A stretch of 64,000 nt of DNA, taken from the NCBI RefSeq assembly GCF_022539665.2, contig NC_081339.1, positions 2,914,017 to 2,978,016 on the forward strand. The letters run 5' to 3'. The notes beneath the pieces are model-generated. The model searched no databases. It was given only the letters and a program-made list of their open reading frames with translations, and had not been told where the DNA came from. The position numbers and the translations under genes are program-made. This document shows, in pieces, positions 41,692 to 53,741 of this stretch. The stretch's first letter is position 1. Every line of letters begins with the position of its first letter. The stretch comes from Daphnia carinata. Taxonomy: Eukaryota; Arthropoda; Branchiopoda; Diplostraca; Daphniidae.

Positions 41692-44600
41692 TTATGGCTG
41701 ATTGGGATCTGCAGTTGGTCGTCTAGCCGGAAAGATTTGTTCCCCGCTGTTTTGGGGCATCCCAGGTCGATGGTTTGGTCTCACAGGTCTATGCCTATTG
41801 ACCTGCTGATATTGTAGTGGCCCGCCTCCCCTATCACGGTTCATCTGATGGAATCCTTGAGGTCTGTATCTGTTCATCTGCTGAGGACCTCTGTCACGAT
41901 TCATTGTTTGCTGAGGCATATTTCTGTTATGTACTTCCTGTGCCGTATTCTGCGGATTATCTCTTGGCTGGGGAGGGTTCTGATCTTGACCCCTGTTCCT
42001 CTTTCCCCTGTTTTCACATTCCTTGGCCTTGTGTCCAACTTTGCCACAAATTAAACATCCACGATCGTTAGGTGGTGGTCCTGTGGAAATCAGCACTTTG
42101 GGGTTGAACAGATATTCCTATAAAAAGGGAGAGATCAATTATTATTCACGAGCCGGAATTTCGCGTTGCTGAATTTCAAACCTCCAAGGACGAAAAATGT
42201 GGGGGCAATGCTCTGACGGGAGTCTGAAAGAACCTCCGAGCGGTCACGAATACCCGACGGATGTAAGCACCCACTTTAGGAGATAAGATTCAAGTTAAGC
42301 GAAAATATCCTTGACTGATGGCTACTATTTCACATTTATGATGCGTAAAAATAAACTTACTGCGAAGCGATACTCCCGATCCCAGATTGTGACTCAAGTC
42401 AAAGGGGTCTTCGATTGCGATTGGACGATCAGTCCACATCTTTTCGAGCCTGAAAAGGGGTTTTAGCTGTCGGATGGAGACAACTTGCAATCGATAATCG
42501 AATAATTTGGCATAATAAAGTAAAAATCCAAGCCACAACGTTGAGGGTGGTTCGCGGTTGGCACCATGATGCGGCCATACTCTTCCCTGTGAAGTTTCAA
42601 TATTCAATCACAAAACCATCTACTCACTCTATTCAACCGACATACCAAATCTTCGGTATTTTCAAAAAACCACGTGTCCCATCCTTCGACCATGTACTTT
42701 TCCCTATCAGAGCCCTCGAACTTGATCTACAGAAAGATTGTTACGTTATTTTAACCGATCATTTTGACATTGAAAATATGAAATTACCTCTTGGAGAACG
42801 GGGATAACAGGCGGTGTAACTTGTTGTAAGTAATGAATCACCATTAAAGTGTACGCATAAGAAGACAGCGAGCCGCGAGATGCATCACCAATTTCGCACT
42901 GTTTGGCCAATAATTTCGCCATGTAACCCAGGATCTAAAAGTAACGGTTTTACGTTTAAATATTGAGCTGATGCAATTCTATCGTCTAACGAAGCCTCAT
43001 ACCCGAACGCGCGTGTCAATTGCGCAATATGTTGCGAGAAGTTGTGAATTCCGCTTCCCAAGTTGATTATATAGAGAAATGTCCGACTCCAAGCCTGTTG
43101 GTCTGTGACGTAATTTCACGATGGGAACCTTCGCCGATGATATGGGAACAATGTCGCAAAAGAAACGGTTGCGTCTTAAACTTTTGGCCAACTTTTTGAC
43201 GACCGCCACGAAATCTATGCCCTGCAAGAGATGACAACGTTCGTTGAAATATTGAATAAATGATTTCATTTGGTTGATTACTTTGCCGTCTTTGTTGGAC
43301 TCGAAAGTCAGACATAAGTCCACGTCACTATCCGCGAATCCAAAACCATTGCATGAGGATCCAAACATTGACAGAACAGCATCCGGATAATCGCCTCGAA
43401 TATGCGTTTCGAGCTCCTTTTGGATAGTTTTCCTATTTTTAAAAATATGTGCTCAAGTTGTGAACTCCTTTAGGTAATTTGTTTTTCGAAAGTTAGAAGT
43501 ACCTGTTGGTGGTATCCACCTCTCGTTGAGCAAAGTTGCGAAAGATGTTCCAGCAGACGTTGTCTAGGAGAGCAAAGTAATTGAAATCCGGTGGCGGTAT
43601 GAATCCAACATCGGGCACTTCCAGCTCGGTACACTTTTGTTTCGTGTGCCCATCAGCACTGCAAATAGTGCAGATAACTGGCAGACGTTTCGAAAGCAAG
43701 ATTTTTTCTGGCTGGAAATCCCATTTGACGTCTTCCTTTTTCAGTGCCGTCATTCTTCTCACAGCTTCTGCCCGAGTACACTGCAGCGGATCATCGATAT
43801 TGACTTCACCGGGCAAAAGGAGATGGACGAAGAGCGGTCCGTTGGCAGTGTGCGGTATCCAAAAGTAGTGAAATAGGTTGCGCATACAATCCAAGAAGAA
43901 ATCGAAAGCCTGGCTGGTGGACATAAAGGAGCCCATATTGACATTGCCGTGAAATGGATCTTCGATGGCGATTCGGCGATTTCCCCAATTCTTGGTTGAG
44001 CGCAACAATGGCTCCAACGAGCGAACGCAAACGGCATGCTCATTGTGCGAAAACGTGTAAGCATAAAATTTCAAAAGGCCCAACCACAGATGGGCTAGAG
44101 ACAAATCCTTAGACTCCCACTCTCCTCTTTCCTTCATTTTAAGAAATTCAGCAGCACCTAAAAAAAGAAAAATATTATAGTCTGTTGGTTTTTTAACTAG
44201 TTAAATTATGAAAACATTTGACTTACTCATGTAGTCGTCTTCGCTGTCGCCTTTTTTCAATTGGTGTAAAACAGGTAAAACACGGTCTTGTTGTAAATAG
44301 TACAAGACCATGAGGGTAAAAGCATGCGGAGGTAAGGAGCCCAATTCCGGTTGGTCGAGAGAGCAAATACGAGCGAAGGTGCGAAACGCTACGGTTAGCA
44401 CAGCAAAACGTGGATCTATGATCCGATATTGCTGCAAAAGAAGGGTTGTTTTATAGGCATTTTCGCTTTCAACAACCATTGCGAACGTGATGCCCATTTG
44501 CTCGTACTGAAAGTGGATGACAGGCGTACGACAATTCAAATCATCGCCGATGTGGCGGAACGAGTTGGATGCGGGGCCTCGCAGCCAGGACAGAACTTGA

Positions 44601-46304
44601 ATGATGATTAACCCGTCCTTCTTCGAATCAGGGGAGATTTCTATTAAACCGACATTAACGTCTGAAGCTCGAAGTCCAAGTTCTAAAAACGAATAGTATA
44701 TCAGTATTGACGTAATTCTTTCGTGTAGGCGGTTATTACAAACCTGTGACGACAGAACCATAGGGCCTTATAGTAAATCCTGGAAAAGCCGTTTCTATCA
44801 TGTTTTTTAGTATCTCTGTGGCCGTCCTACGGATTTTCAAATCCTCTGCGGTTAGACCAGAACACTGGTATATATTCTCGACGAACTGCCCAATGACATC
44901 AGCGATTTCAGGAGTTGGAAAAGGCATCAGCGACGCTGTTTGGCGGCTCCTTTCTTGGTTCTGAAGCCTAACATGCCGGTCATCTTTCATATGACGATAA
45001 ACTTCTGGTATACTGCTGATGTGAAAACTGCACAACCGGCAGTGGAAGATGGCCCTGGGAAATTTTGGGCTGATGTGCTTTAGAGGGAGAACACCTTTTC
45101 TGCGGAATAACTCCAATTCAGGTCTGCGTATATTGAATATCAGAGGCTGCTGCACTGCGCTAGGCCTTGGTGTTTTTTCCTCTTCACTAGACGACGAAGA
45201 ACTGCTGCTAGACCCATCATCTTCCGCCTTTCCTGGAGCTTCCTGTTTCTCATGCTTGGTTCCTTTCTTTCGTGTTTGTTGAGGTGGCGTCGGTAAGACC
45301 ACTATTCGGACTATCTCTTCTCCATCTTGATTAGTCATTTGCGGAAGTTCATCACGATGGTTTTCAGCATCTTTTGATACAGGTCGTGCGCCATTTTTTT
45401 TACCATTGGATTGAGTAGCCGGGCCGATAGGTGGACATGATGGAACAATTCCTGCGGGATAGTTGGATTCCGAAAGGTGTTTGGGAACTTCTTTATATTC
45501 TAGGATCAAACGAGAAGTTAATTCATTACGTTCTGTTTTTAAACCTTCCTTCTTAGCACGAAGTTTTTCAATGGACTTGGCCTTGGCCACCACTCGTTTT
45601 TGTCGTTGGTCACCTTTCATACCGCTTTTTGTTGTTCCTTCTGACAGAGCGCTCACGTTGTTGGCCATAGCAAGTTCAGAAATGCTTGCATGTTTGCTGC
45701 TATTCGGCTCCTCTGCGGATGAATTACTCCCCTTGGGCGTCCCCTTCCGAGGTACTTGGCTAATTTTTTTTGGTGGTTGGCGCCAATTTTCTGGAATTTC
45801 TTCTCCATTCCTGCTAAAAGCTTTCGCGTTTTTCTTCGTCGTTTGGTCATCTGCGTGCCAACGACGGTCACGTATGAAACCAGCAATGGAAGTTGATTCG
45901 TTCGGAATTTGTTGTATTGATGGATGTTTTTGTGCAACATTGTTCTTTTTTTCTTGTGCACAGTCATCCTTTAGCTTTGCTGATGCATTTTCTCCTTTTA
46001 CAGACTTCGCAACAGGTTTGGTGCTTGAAGAAGTTTCCCTGTGAGAAACTTCTTTTCTTTGGTTAGCCAGAGGCTTTTGGGGTCTTTTGTCTGGAGTTGA
46101 CTCACTATTTCTTCCTCTAGAAACCTTAGCTGTCTTGGTTGCCAAAGTATCTAACTTCTCAGGCTGAGAAATAATTTTCTGGTTTCTTTGATATGGAGCG
46201 TTTTGTGCTGACTGTGACGATGTTGGGATATTGGCACTTGGAGTGATACCCAGATATTTTTTGAGATCCTGCTCTAAAAGAGCCACACTAGTACTTTCTG
46301 CCAT
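41692..46304 (-). CDS. TUT4/TUT7: terminal uridylyltransferase, TUT4/TUT7 type
   Basis: Adds uridines to RNA 3' ends (pre-let-7, deadenylated mRNA) in the vertebrate homologs. Exons: 46304-44744, 44682-44227, 44157-43503, 43432-43003, 42934-42788, 42726-42646, 42586-42361, 42273-42182, 42117-41692, giving 1357 aa. The order matches the family: a charged, disordered N-terminus; a C2H2 finger (CRLC...H..DDRH, about 422-444); a first nucleotidyltransferase/PAP module with YGSV...SDVNV, missing a catalytic Asp; a CCHC knuckle (CTICSADGHTKQKC); an active module (FGSSCNGFGFADSDVDLCL); PAP-associated segments (EDPFDLSHNLGSGVS); a final knuckle (CLICGKVGHKAKEC); and an Arg/Asn/Gln-rich tail. The first ATG opens the long exon. 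Divergent from the LPP-like gene 879 bp away. Confidence 0.95.
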
Positions 46305-47183
46305 TTAAGTTAGACTCTTAATAAGTGAAAGATCCACAAGAATTACACACTTGATGGCAGCTAAGTTTCAGAAATTTGAGTCAGTTACGAGCTTGAATAT
46401 CAGGTGACAAAATTACCTAGAAACAAAATTAGTCACATTTCTGATTAGATAAGGATTATTATGAATCAGCAATGACTCTGAGAGTAATAGTGGTACTAGT
46501 ACCATATGAATTCAATGCAGTCTGATAAGAAAAACATTTTGGTCAGTGTTCCTAAGACTTGGATTGGGTTAACATGGCGTAGCTCCAAATATTGTTAACA
46601 ATAGTTACATAACCTATATTTTAAAATGTGGCAATACAAAAGGTGCTTCACAACACATTACCAATGTCACCAACGTAAATAAACATTGAAAATTTGCTTT
46701 TACTTGAAAAAGTGCGAAATCAAAATTACGGAGCCGCCATTTAGATAGGCAGTTGACTATTGCTTTGTATTAAGGGAGACTCTAACAACCAAATAATGAA
46801 ACTCCTCCTCCATGAATCAGACCCGGGTAGATGGCCGATCGGTTGGGTCGTTTTACTTTTCAATGTTAGATATATTTTTACCTTTTTAAAGGAAAACTTT
46901 CTTGAAGATTTTTCAAATAACTATAACAAAAATGATTTAATTCAGCATTATCGTTACATGAATTCATCTCAAACAGCTCTATAGTACACTAGATGGGCAG
47001 CCCCACGTTAGAACGATGATGGCATAACTATATATGAGTTGCGCACCAGGACGAAGGCTAAAATTGACAAAAAAACAAGTTATTATTTTAACAAATCCTT
47101 TCTTTTGAAATTGGTTCATTTAATTATAAATTTAAGGAAATTGAAACTTTAAAAGTAATTCGGTTAAGTCTTTTATATTAAAA
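46305..47183. promoter_or_regulatory. divergent promoter interval (TUT / LPP-like)
   Basis: This 879-bp gap separates two genes transcribed away from each other, so promoters for both should lie here. No TATA box or other defined element stands out. It is AT-rich, with a short palindrome gtactagtac at 46493-46502. Confidence 0.45.
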
Positions 47184-48416
47184 ATGAGAAATATTGACAA
47201 CAATTGTCAATGCAACACGCGCTTCGCTGGATCGCTTACAAACACGGTGCCACAGACTGAATCGGAAGTTTCGGCCAATTTTCGCGATAAAGTCAAAATG
47301 GTATTTGATAAAGTCCAAATGGTAATTGAAAAAGTCAAAAAATTTTTGTCTCAAAACAAAAGTTCGATTATAGTCATCACCTTGATCATCGTTCTGTCCT
47401 CTTTGATTGCCGTTGTCGAAAGCTATGGCAAATCTCTTCAGACAAAGCCAGTCCGCATGAGATGCAACGATCCTTCCATCACCTACCCAGTGTTCGAGTT
47501 CGTCGATATTTTTAACAATTACCTCCTAGCAATGGGTATAATTTTATGGTTGCATGCAAGCCTAAAATTAACAGCTGATGAAATGGTCATGTCTTCCGAA
47601 TTGAGCGGCTTCACGTTCTCTGGAAGCGTCCCCTTGGAAATCGCCCCTTTGATCCTCTTAATACGCTGGGTAAGCGTGATGGCGATCGGGTATCTTTCCG
47701 TGATTTTCATCACGTTTTCATCGAGTTACGTCTTCGGAGTACTGGCCCCTGATTTCGTGGATGCCTGCAGACCGGACCTTCTGGATTCTTTTTGCAATAA
47801 TTATAAGGGCTACGTTACTGTCACTTGCACGGCCCCGCCAGCAATGTGGATGCGTGCCCGGTCGTCTTTCCCTCCGACATATGTAACCCTTCAAGCTTTT
47901 GCAATGTTTGCTACCGCGTATTTAATCGAGCATCGTTATCGCTGGAAAGGAACGCAACGATATGCGAACATCATGATCCAGGCACTATGCGCTGCATTCG
48001 CCTTAACCACTGGAGTGTTCACGGTGGCTGGAAACCAGTCGACTTACAGTCAAGTGTTACTGGGTTATCTGATCGGAGCTGGAACAGCTTGGATGATAAT
48101 GCGTTTTACTTTTGTTTGGCTGAAATTGGGAAAAGACCCTGAGCTTCCATTCTACTGGAACAACGTCGTTGGAAGAATTATTGTTAGTCGAAATGGCCCC
48201 ATCCCTGTTACGCCTCTTCCCATGTGGCACCAAGAACCAGGACAAATGCAGGAACAACTTCCTTGCCGCCGGAATCACGAAAATGAATCGCCTTACTCTC
48301 GACTTGAAACATGTCAGCCACAACCATACCAACCGATCGTATTTCCTAGCTATTGCCCTTCGGAAAACGCGGATCCCCCACTGTACGATTATGTTGGTGG
48401 ACTTAACCGAGCTTGA
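47184..48416 (+). CDS. phospholipid-phosphatase-like (PAP2) pseudoenzyme, intronless
   Basis: This is a single open frame of 410 aa. Several hydrophobic segments fit the multi-pass LPP/wunen topology, with the first TM segment around residues 60-80 (SSIIVITLIIVLSSLIAVV). The fold is recognisable: YPVFEFVDIFNNYLLAMGI, GVLAPDFVDACRPDLL, SSFPPTYVTLQAFAMFATAY and STYSQVLLGYLIGAG align with LPP catalytic regions C1-C3. However, the KxxxxxxRP motif lacks Lys and Arg, PSGH is replaced by FPPTY, and the C3 His and Asp are gone, so it should be inactive. Absence of introns among intron-rich neighbours suggests a retrocopy. The C-terminus is Pro/Cys/Tyr-rich. An AATAAA lies about 75 bp after the stop (48490). 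Confidence 0.8.
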   Translation: MRNIDNNCQCNTRFAGSLTNTVPQTESEVSANFRDKVKMVFDKVQMVIEKVKKFLSQNKSSIIVITLIIVLSSLIAVVESYGKSLQTKPVRMRCNDPSITYPVFEFVDIFNNYLLAMGIILWLHASLKLTADEMVMSSELSGFTFSGSVPLEIAPLILLIRWVSVMAIGYLSVIFITFSSSYVFGVLAPDFVDACRPDLLDSFCNNYKGYVTVTCTAPPAMWMRARSSFPPTYVTLQAFAMFATAYLIEHRYRWKGTQRYANIMIQALCAAFALTTGVFTVAGNQSTYSQVLLGYLIGAGTAWMIMRFTFVWLKLGKDPELPFYWNNVVGRIIVSRNGPIPVTPLPMWHQEPGQMQEQLPCRRNHENESPYSRLETCQPQPYQPIVFPSYCPSENADPPLYDYVGGLNRA

Positions 48417-51400
48417 CTTTACTTTCAGACCCATAAGAGTTCATTTCATGTAACTTGAGACTCATTGGATTTATGCATGTCTTGATTAAAATAAAACATT
48501 TTTTCTTTACATATTTCTTTGGTGTTACAATTATTCGCACATCTTTCACCATGTGTAAGATCAAAACTCATTTTGAGAAGAATGAACAAAGACCCAAGTT
48601 GACTAATCAACGTTGACCTACGTCGTGATTGATGTTGGATGCCATCGTTAAAGTCGAAGCATTTCACAAAGATCATTTGTGTAGAGCCTCAGTAAGTCAT
48701 TTGGCTTTGTTGGCTGGTTATAGAAACCCCCCACGTAAACAGTTAATAGTCAAAACGTCTTTGCACAACGATGAGCTCTGTGTCCGGTTCTATATTTGTC
48801 GATCACGTACGCCCTTTTGCATGTTCACGTCGTCCGATGCAAAAACATGCAAAGCACGCCAGACAGCCTCACCTACAAATGTTTTTGCACAAAATCTGAC
48901 CAACGATGATAGACATTTGGCACAACGTGCACTGTCTTTTTCAGACAGCACGCAAATAAAGAAAACGGACTGAGACATTGTGTGTATTGTTGCATACATA
49001 GTAATAGGATTTTCATGATTGAATTGTTCTTTTTTTTTCTTGTCTTTGTTGAAGGTTTTATAGTTCATCAGGCTGGGGACAAATAGAAACTGAAATGTTC
49101 AGTAGTTTGCGAAAACACTGAGTCTATATAAACTAAAAATAGGGAAAATGAGATGAAAAAGAAAAACGGGAGAGACAAGCCAAAAAGTTCCCCCCTTTTT
49201 TCTTAATGATGATGTTAAAGAAGAACATAGTCTTCAGGCCCTACGTGTTCGATTTTAGCCACTCATCATCGTAAATTAAGCGGAGGAAAATTTTTTTTTC
49301 TTTTACAAGCAGTCGAGAGGGTTGCACACGAACTGTCTTGTTTGCGAACTGAAAAGAAACACAAACAAAACGCACAATAAAAACTGTTGGATCATCATGC
49401 GTTGATAAGGAGGGCAGGAAGACAGAGGTGGGATTTATTTTTTATTTTTTATTTGAGGCGTGTACAGTTGAGAAAAGAAGTAGTGCGATGGCTGCCGGAG
49501 CTCAATGATGTCGGGCATTGAAGAACTGTCTAACAGTTATCGAAATATACGAGAGAGACACATCAAGTTAAAGGGGACATTCAGAGTAGAAATATAAAGA
49601 GGGAAAAATTCTCCAAAATAAAAGATAAAAACAGCATTCCCGACCGTTTTTGAAAAGATGTCACGCAAAAATCAAGGCAAAATTGAGAGAATCCGGCCGA
49701 TGAAGTATGTATAAACGGCGTGACGTTTCGTGTTGTTTTTTTTTGTTACCTTCTAGTTGACCCATGTTATTGGAGGAAGAGCCAACGGAAATGAACTACG
49801 CACGGTCTTGTCCCTCTGATGCCCCAAGACCCTCTTCGTGATGGTGTACGCGCAACTGCTTTACATCTACATCAAAGAGAGCGAAGGCATTAATAGTTTC
49901 AAGATATTCGAAATGATCACGCCACAAAATAAAGCAGCAACGATAGAAAAAGAATTAAGAACGATGCACGGACGACACGTAACGATCCACTTGAAGCTCC
50001 AATTTTTCAACAACAAAAATATGGTTGGAAAGCAGAGAAAAGAATAAACGTTTTTCGTGCCCAGTTTTTCTATCTTTAGAAATTCAGCTTGTTTTTTAAA
50101 TTTATTTTTGTTTCCAACGAAGAATAGAGAAATAGAACTAGGAAGAATAAGCGCAGCGTCAGCTTACGTTAAGACAGCAGATATCCATCATGCAAAGTGG
50201 AAGAGTCAAATAATGTTGTAGGTTAAGGGACAGGGCTACTCATTTTTTTTTTGTTGAAATAGAGAAGAAACGATTATATCCTCGTGTGCAAGACATGCCA
50301 AAGTGGCAGCTGTTTGACCCTTTTTTTTTTTTTTTTACTTAGCCAATGGAGAAGTTGCGGTCCCGAAATAAGCGCCAGAAAGTCATCAGGCGCGTACCTT
50401 ATGTTTTCTTTTAAATTTTATTTAACAACATTCTGTTTGTTTTTGAGTTTGCTTTTCTGGAATGGCCAGTTTTTTCTTTTACTAAAAAAAAATTCACAGC
50501 ACTGAAAGTAAACAATAAACATTTGCTAGTACTGGCCGCTAGCAAATTGGGGCACAGCAAAAAAAAAGGCTTGTTCAACAACTGACGATCGCGTTGAAAA
50601 GTTTTGCTCGTGGCACGTGGCAGCCGCTCTAAAAGTAGTTCTGGGGGCCGAAAGCACACACACAAAGATGATGATGGTGCAAGAAAAAGAAAAACCCCCG
50701 TTCACTGGGCTAAATTGGTTGGCCCACCGGTAACGCCCCGTGAATGAAGCCCTTTTCGTTTTGGGCTCTTGGCAAAAGACACCAACTCAATTCAGTTGTT
50801 TTAACAAAGATGTTCGTAGCTTTAATGTCATATCGATGGGTTTCCGTCATTAAACATTCTCTTGTGAAATTGGCAATCGTCAAAAGCGATTCGCAAATGA
50901 GGAAACAAATGACGACGTTGAGCGACAGGTAGAAGAAAAGCCATGCTTCTTAATTAAGAGATTTGCATGCTACTGTTGCTCTTGTTTTTTTTGTTTTTTT
51001 GTGTGTCTGTAGACGACAGATAGATAACAGGCGAGTCATTCGATTTTCTTTTGTTTTGTCTGCGTACAGTTGGCCCGTGCGAAAGAAATTCTTTTGCCAA
51101 AAAGTGAAGAAATAAGAAGAAAGAATTTGAGATACGAGCGGCTAATGGCAGTTGCGAACGTGAATTGCTGGCTGACTGATCAAAATGTACTACCTGGACA
51201 TCCTTTCCTTTATACGAAAACACGATTTGATTATTGTTTTTGTTTTTGGATGCGGAGATAGATAGATAGAAATTGTGTGTGAAAGAAAGTGATGACTGAT
51301 GACGTGAGGAAATGGCGCCGCGTGAGAAAATCATTTTTCTTAAAACGCCTATTATTTAAACACACCATTGTTTTAATACAAGAAAAACATCAGCACAAAA

Positions 51401-51429
51401 AAAAAAACAAATTCAGTTAATGTCAAATC
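48417..51429. other. region between LPP-like and sarcolamban-like genes
   Basis: No confident gene is seen. The right part probably holds the intron and 3' UTR of the minus-strand micropeptide transcript; several TTTATT motifs (AATAAA on the minus strand) cluster at 49433-49455. A plus-strand ORF of 114 codons at 48629-48973 lacks family features and looks incidental. Confidence 0.5.
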
Positions 51430-51468
51430 TTATGTTGGGGTGTAAGTGCTAATGAATCGAAATCTTAC

Positions 51469-51564
51469 CCCTTCGTAGAGGAGCCAGAGGAGAGATAGAA
51501 GCAGAATGATGACGACGTAGTTGATGATGAGCGATTTGGCCTGGGCGTGCTCTGGGTTGTTCAT
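51469..51564 (-). CDS. Scl: sarcolamban-like SERCA-regulating micropeptide
   Basis: ATG at 51564 opens 32 codons up to a GT donor: MNNPEHAQAKSLIINYVV, then a Leu-rich stretch ending LLWLLYEG. A short polar N-terminus, an AKSL phrase, one transmembrane helix and a closing LLYE-type end are the layout of arthropod sarcolambans and vertebrate sarcolipin/phospholamban, ER/SR peptides that inhibit the SERCA calcium pump. If the intron (gtaaga) is retained, the frame ends at 51430 for 44 aa; if spliced, only a few more residues are expected. The next exon is not located. Very short ORFs are easy to misjudge, but the hydrophobic pattern and AKSL start are strong. Confidence 0.6.
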
Positions 51565-52452
51565 TTTTTCTCCCCTTTTTACTAGACGGACTTTTTTTAT
51601 TCAACCGCTTCTGAATGTGAAAATTCTTCACACTAACAAAAAATTTGGGAAAAACGAGGGGCTCTTCTTTTGGGCTACTCGAAACTGAAACTCTGCACGC
51701 GGAATGAAGACTGGCAAACGATTTGAGACCGAGAAGGGCTGGAGGTTGCAGTTGATCTGAGACTCTTAGGACAGGATCTTTAGGATCAGTAGCCGCTTTT
51801 TAGGGGGAGTGACGGGTGATGTATTGGGCGGTAGGAGGTTATTGAGGGGCCGATTTGGCACGGGCTCACTTTCGAGTGGTGCACACGGAGAGAGGAATCT
51901 ATTTAAACGACGCCAAAGTATATAGATGGAAGAAAGAACCAGATGAAAAGGTGAGGCGGAGTAGTAAAAACGGGGTAGGAGAAAAATACTTGAATGTGTT
52001 TATTAAACCCGGACCGATTCCAAAAGTGGACCAAAAGGTCTACACACGTCTTTGGCTGATGGTATTATACACTATACACATGTCTTGCCGAAGAGCTCCA
52101 CGCAAAAGGGTGTGGCCTCTTCAATGAATATCAATTATTTTTTTAAAAAAATCAGATGGCAACACATCGCTGTGCTATATCCTCATGTATTTTAGGTTAC
52201 CACGTACACACAAACATTGTCCATGAATATTCAGAACAAAATCAAGGAAGTTTATAAGAAGAGTGTTGCAATATTCCATCCCCCATGGTATACCAATCCA
52301 TCATCATCATAGTATTTTTTATTTTTAAACGTGCTCTACTTAAATAATAAATCGTCATACACACCGAGATGTCGCTGTTGTCTGGCGCATCTCTTTTGAT
52401 ATAAATACGTTTAAATACAGCGTATATAATAAACAGATGACGTAGGGCTGCT
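51565..52452. other. upstream region of the micropeptide gene
   Basis: This is the 5' flank of the minus-strand micropeptide and the 3' flank of the GPI-protein gene. A plus-strand ORF (51855-52127) has no recognisable product. No further gene is supported. Confidence 0.5.
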
Positions 52453-53710
52453 CTAAATATAGTGGAGGAAGGAGACGGCCGTGAGTAAAAGCAAAGTGAG
52501 AAGGGGCCATGAGGAGACGACGCCTCGAGACGACAACAACGACGAAGACGATGCAGTGGCGTGTTGTTGTTGTTGTTGATTATTTTGACGCGAAGAAACA
52601 AATTCCGTCTCGTCGACGTTGCGTTCCTCCTCGATTCCGTCACTGCGGTCCAGGGCCTGTTCGGACGGCTCGTAGTTATTGTAGGTCGATGACGAAGTCA
52701 ACGACGCATCGTTCGACGTCGGTAGTTCGCATTCAATCTCTTGCTCCGTTCCAGGCTCGTAACTCAGACAGTAACCCTATTTTTTTTCACATTATTTTAT
52801 ATGCAAATTTGGATTGAAAATGATTTTAAAAAATACCTGAATCAAAGGACCGGCCATTGTGTCGAGAAATCCTCGCGTGAATGAAGCTGTAATAATGGGA
52901 TTGTTAAAATTTAAAAAGAGGGTCATGAATATGTTAATTTCGTGATGAATACCAGTTTGAGCTCCACATTTTCCGGCAACAACTGACTGAGAGCACTTCA
53001 TGTAATTCTGGAACGAACTGTACGTGACAGGCGTCAAGTAGGTTGTTACGGTCGATAATATAAAACGAGATTAGTTTGTTTTCTTTAATTAATGAAAAAG
53101 AAAAACAAAAAAATATGCAAATGTACCAGCAAAGTTTTTTGGAATTCTCAACCGGGTCGTCAGCGATGCTGCTGCCGCCAAGAGTTGCGCTAGCGCCGTT
53201 GGCGTTGTTATTGTTGCCGCTGTGCTCCCGCACGTGACTCTGGTATTCGATGGCGCAACGTTCGTAACCCGACTGGACGTCTCTCATGCACGGCGCGTGC
53301 ATCAGATATTCTGCGTTCATTGAGCACAAACGAGTTGTTTAAATCGGGATTCTCAGCAATGTAGTGATATGTATACCTTTCTGATAATCTTCGTCTTCGC
53401 ACAGATCGACGATGACCTGCTTGGTACCTGCGTACAGCATGTGGAAGAACTCACGATGTTGGGCATCTAAGCAGCGTGAAGTGAAGTTATCGATGCACCT
53501 CAAACCGTCGATGAGTTTCCTTGCATTGAATTATATTTAAAGAATAGAGTTAATTACGGGTGGGGAGGAAAAGGCACGTTCACGGTCACGTAGCGTGAGT
53601 AACTGAAAATATCCCGCACTCACACGTGTTGCAACACTTGGAAACTGAAGTGTGAAGCGTTTAGATTTTTTCTATTTTTATTCGAAACGATTACACAAAT
53701 CGCGATTTTA

Positions 53711-53741
<31 letters not shown>

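Noticed and set aside
48629-48973. 114-codon plus-strand ORF downstream of the LPP-like gene
   Set aside because: No family features, no splice context, and composition typical of chance; it overlaps an equally long minus-strand ORF.
50340-50400. Possible 3' coding exon for the micropeptide (RLMTFWRLFRDRNFSIG)
   Set aside because: The sequence before it is purine-rich and does not make a credible acceptor. The boundary looks more like a donor.
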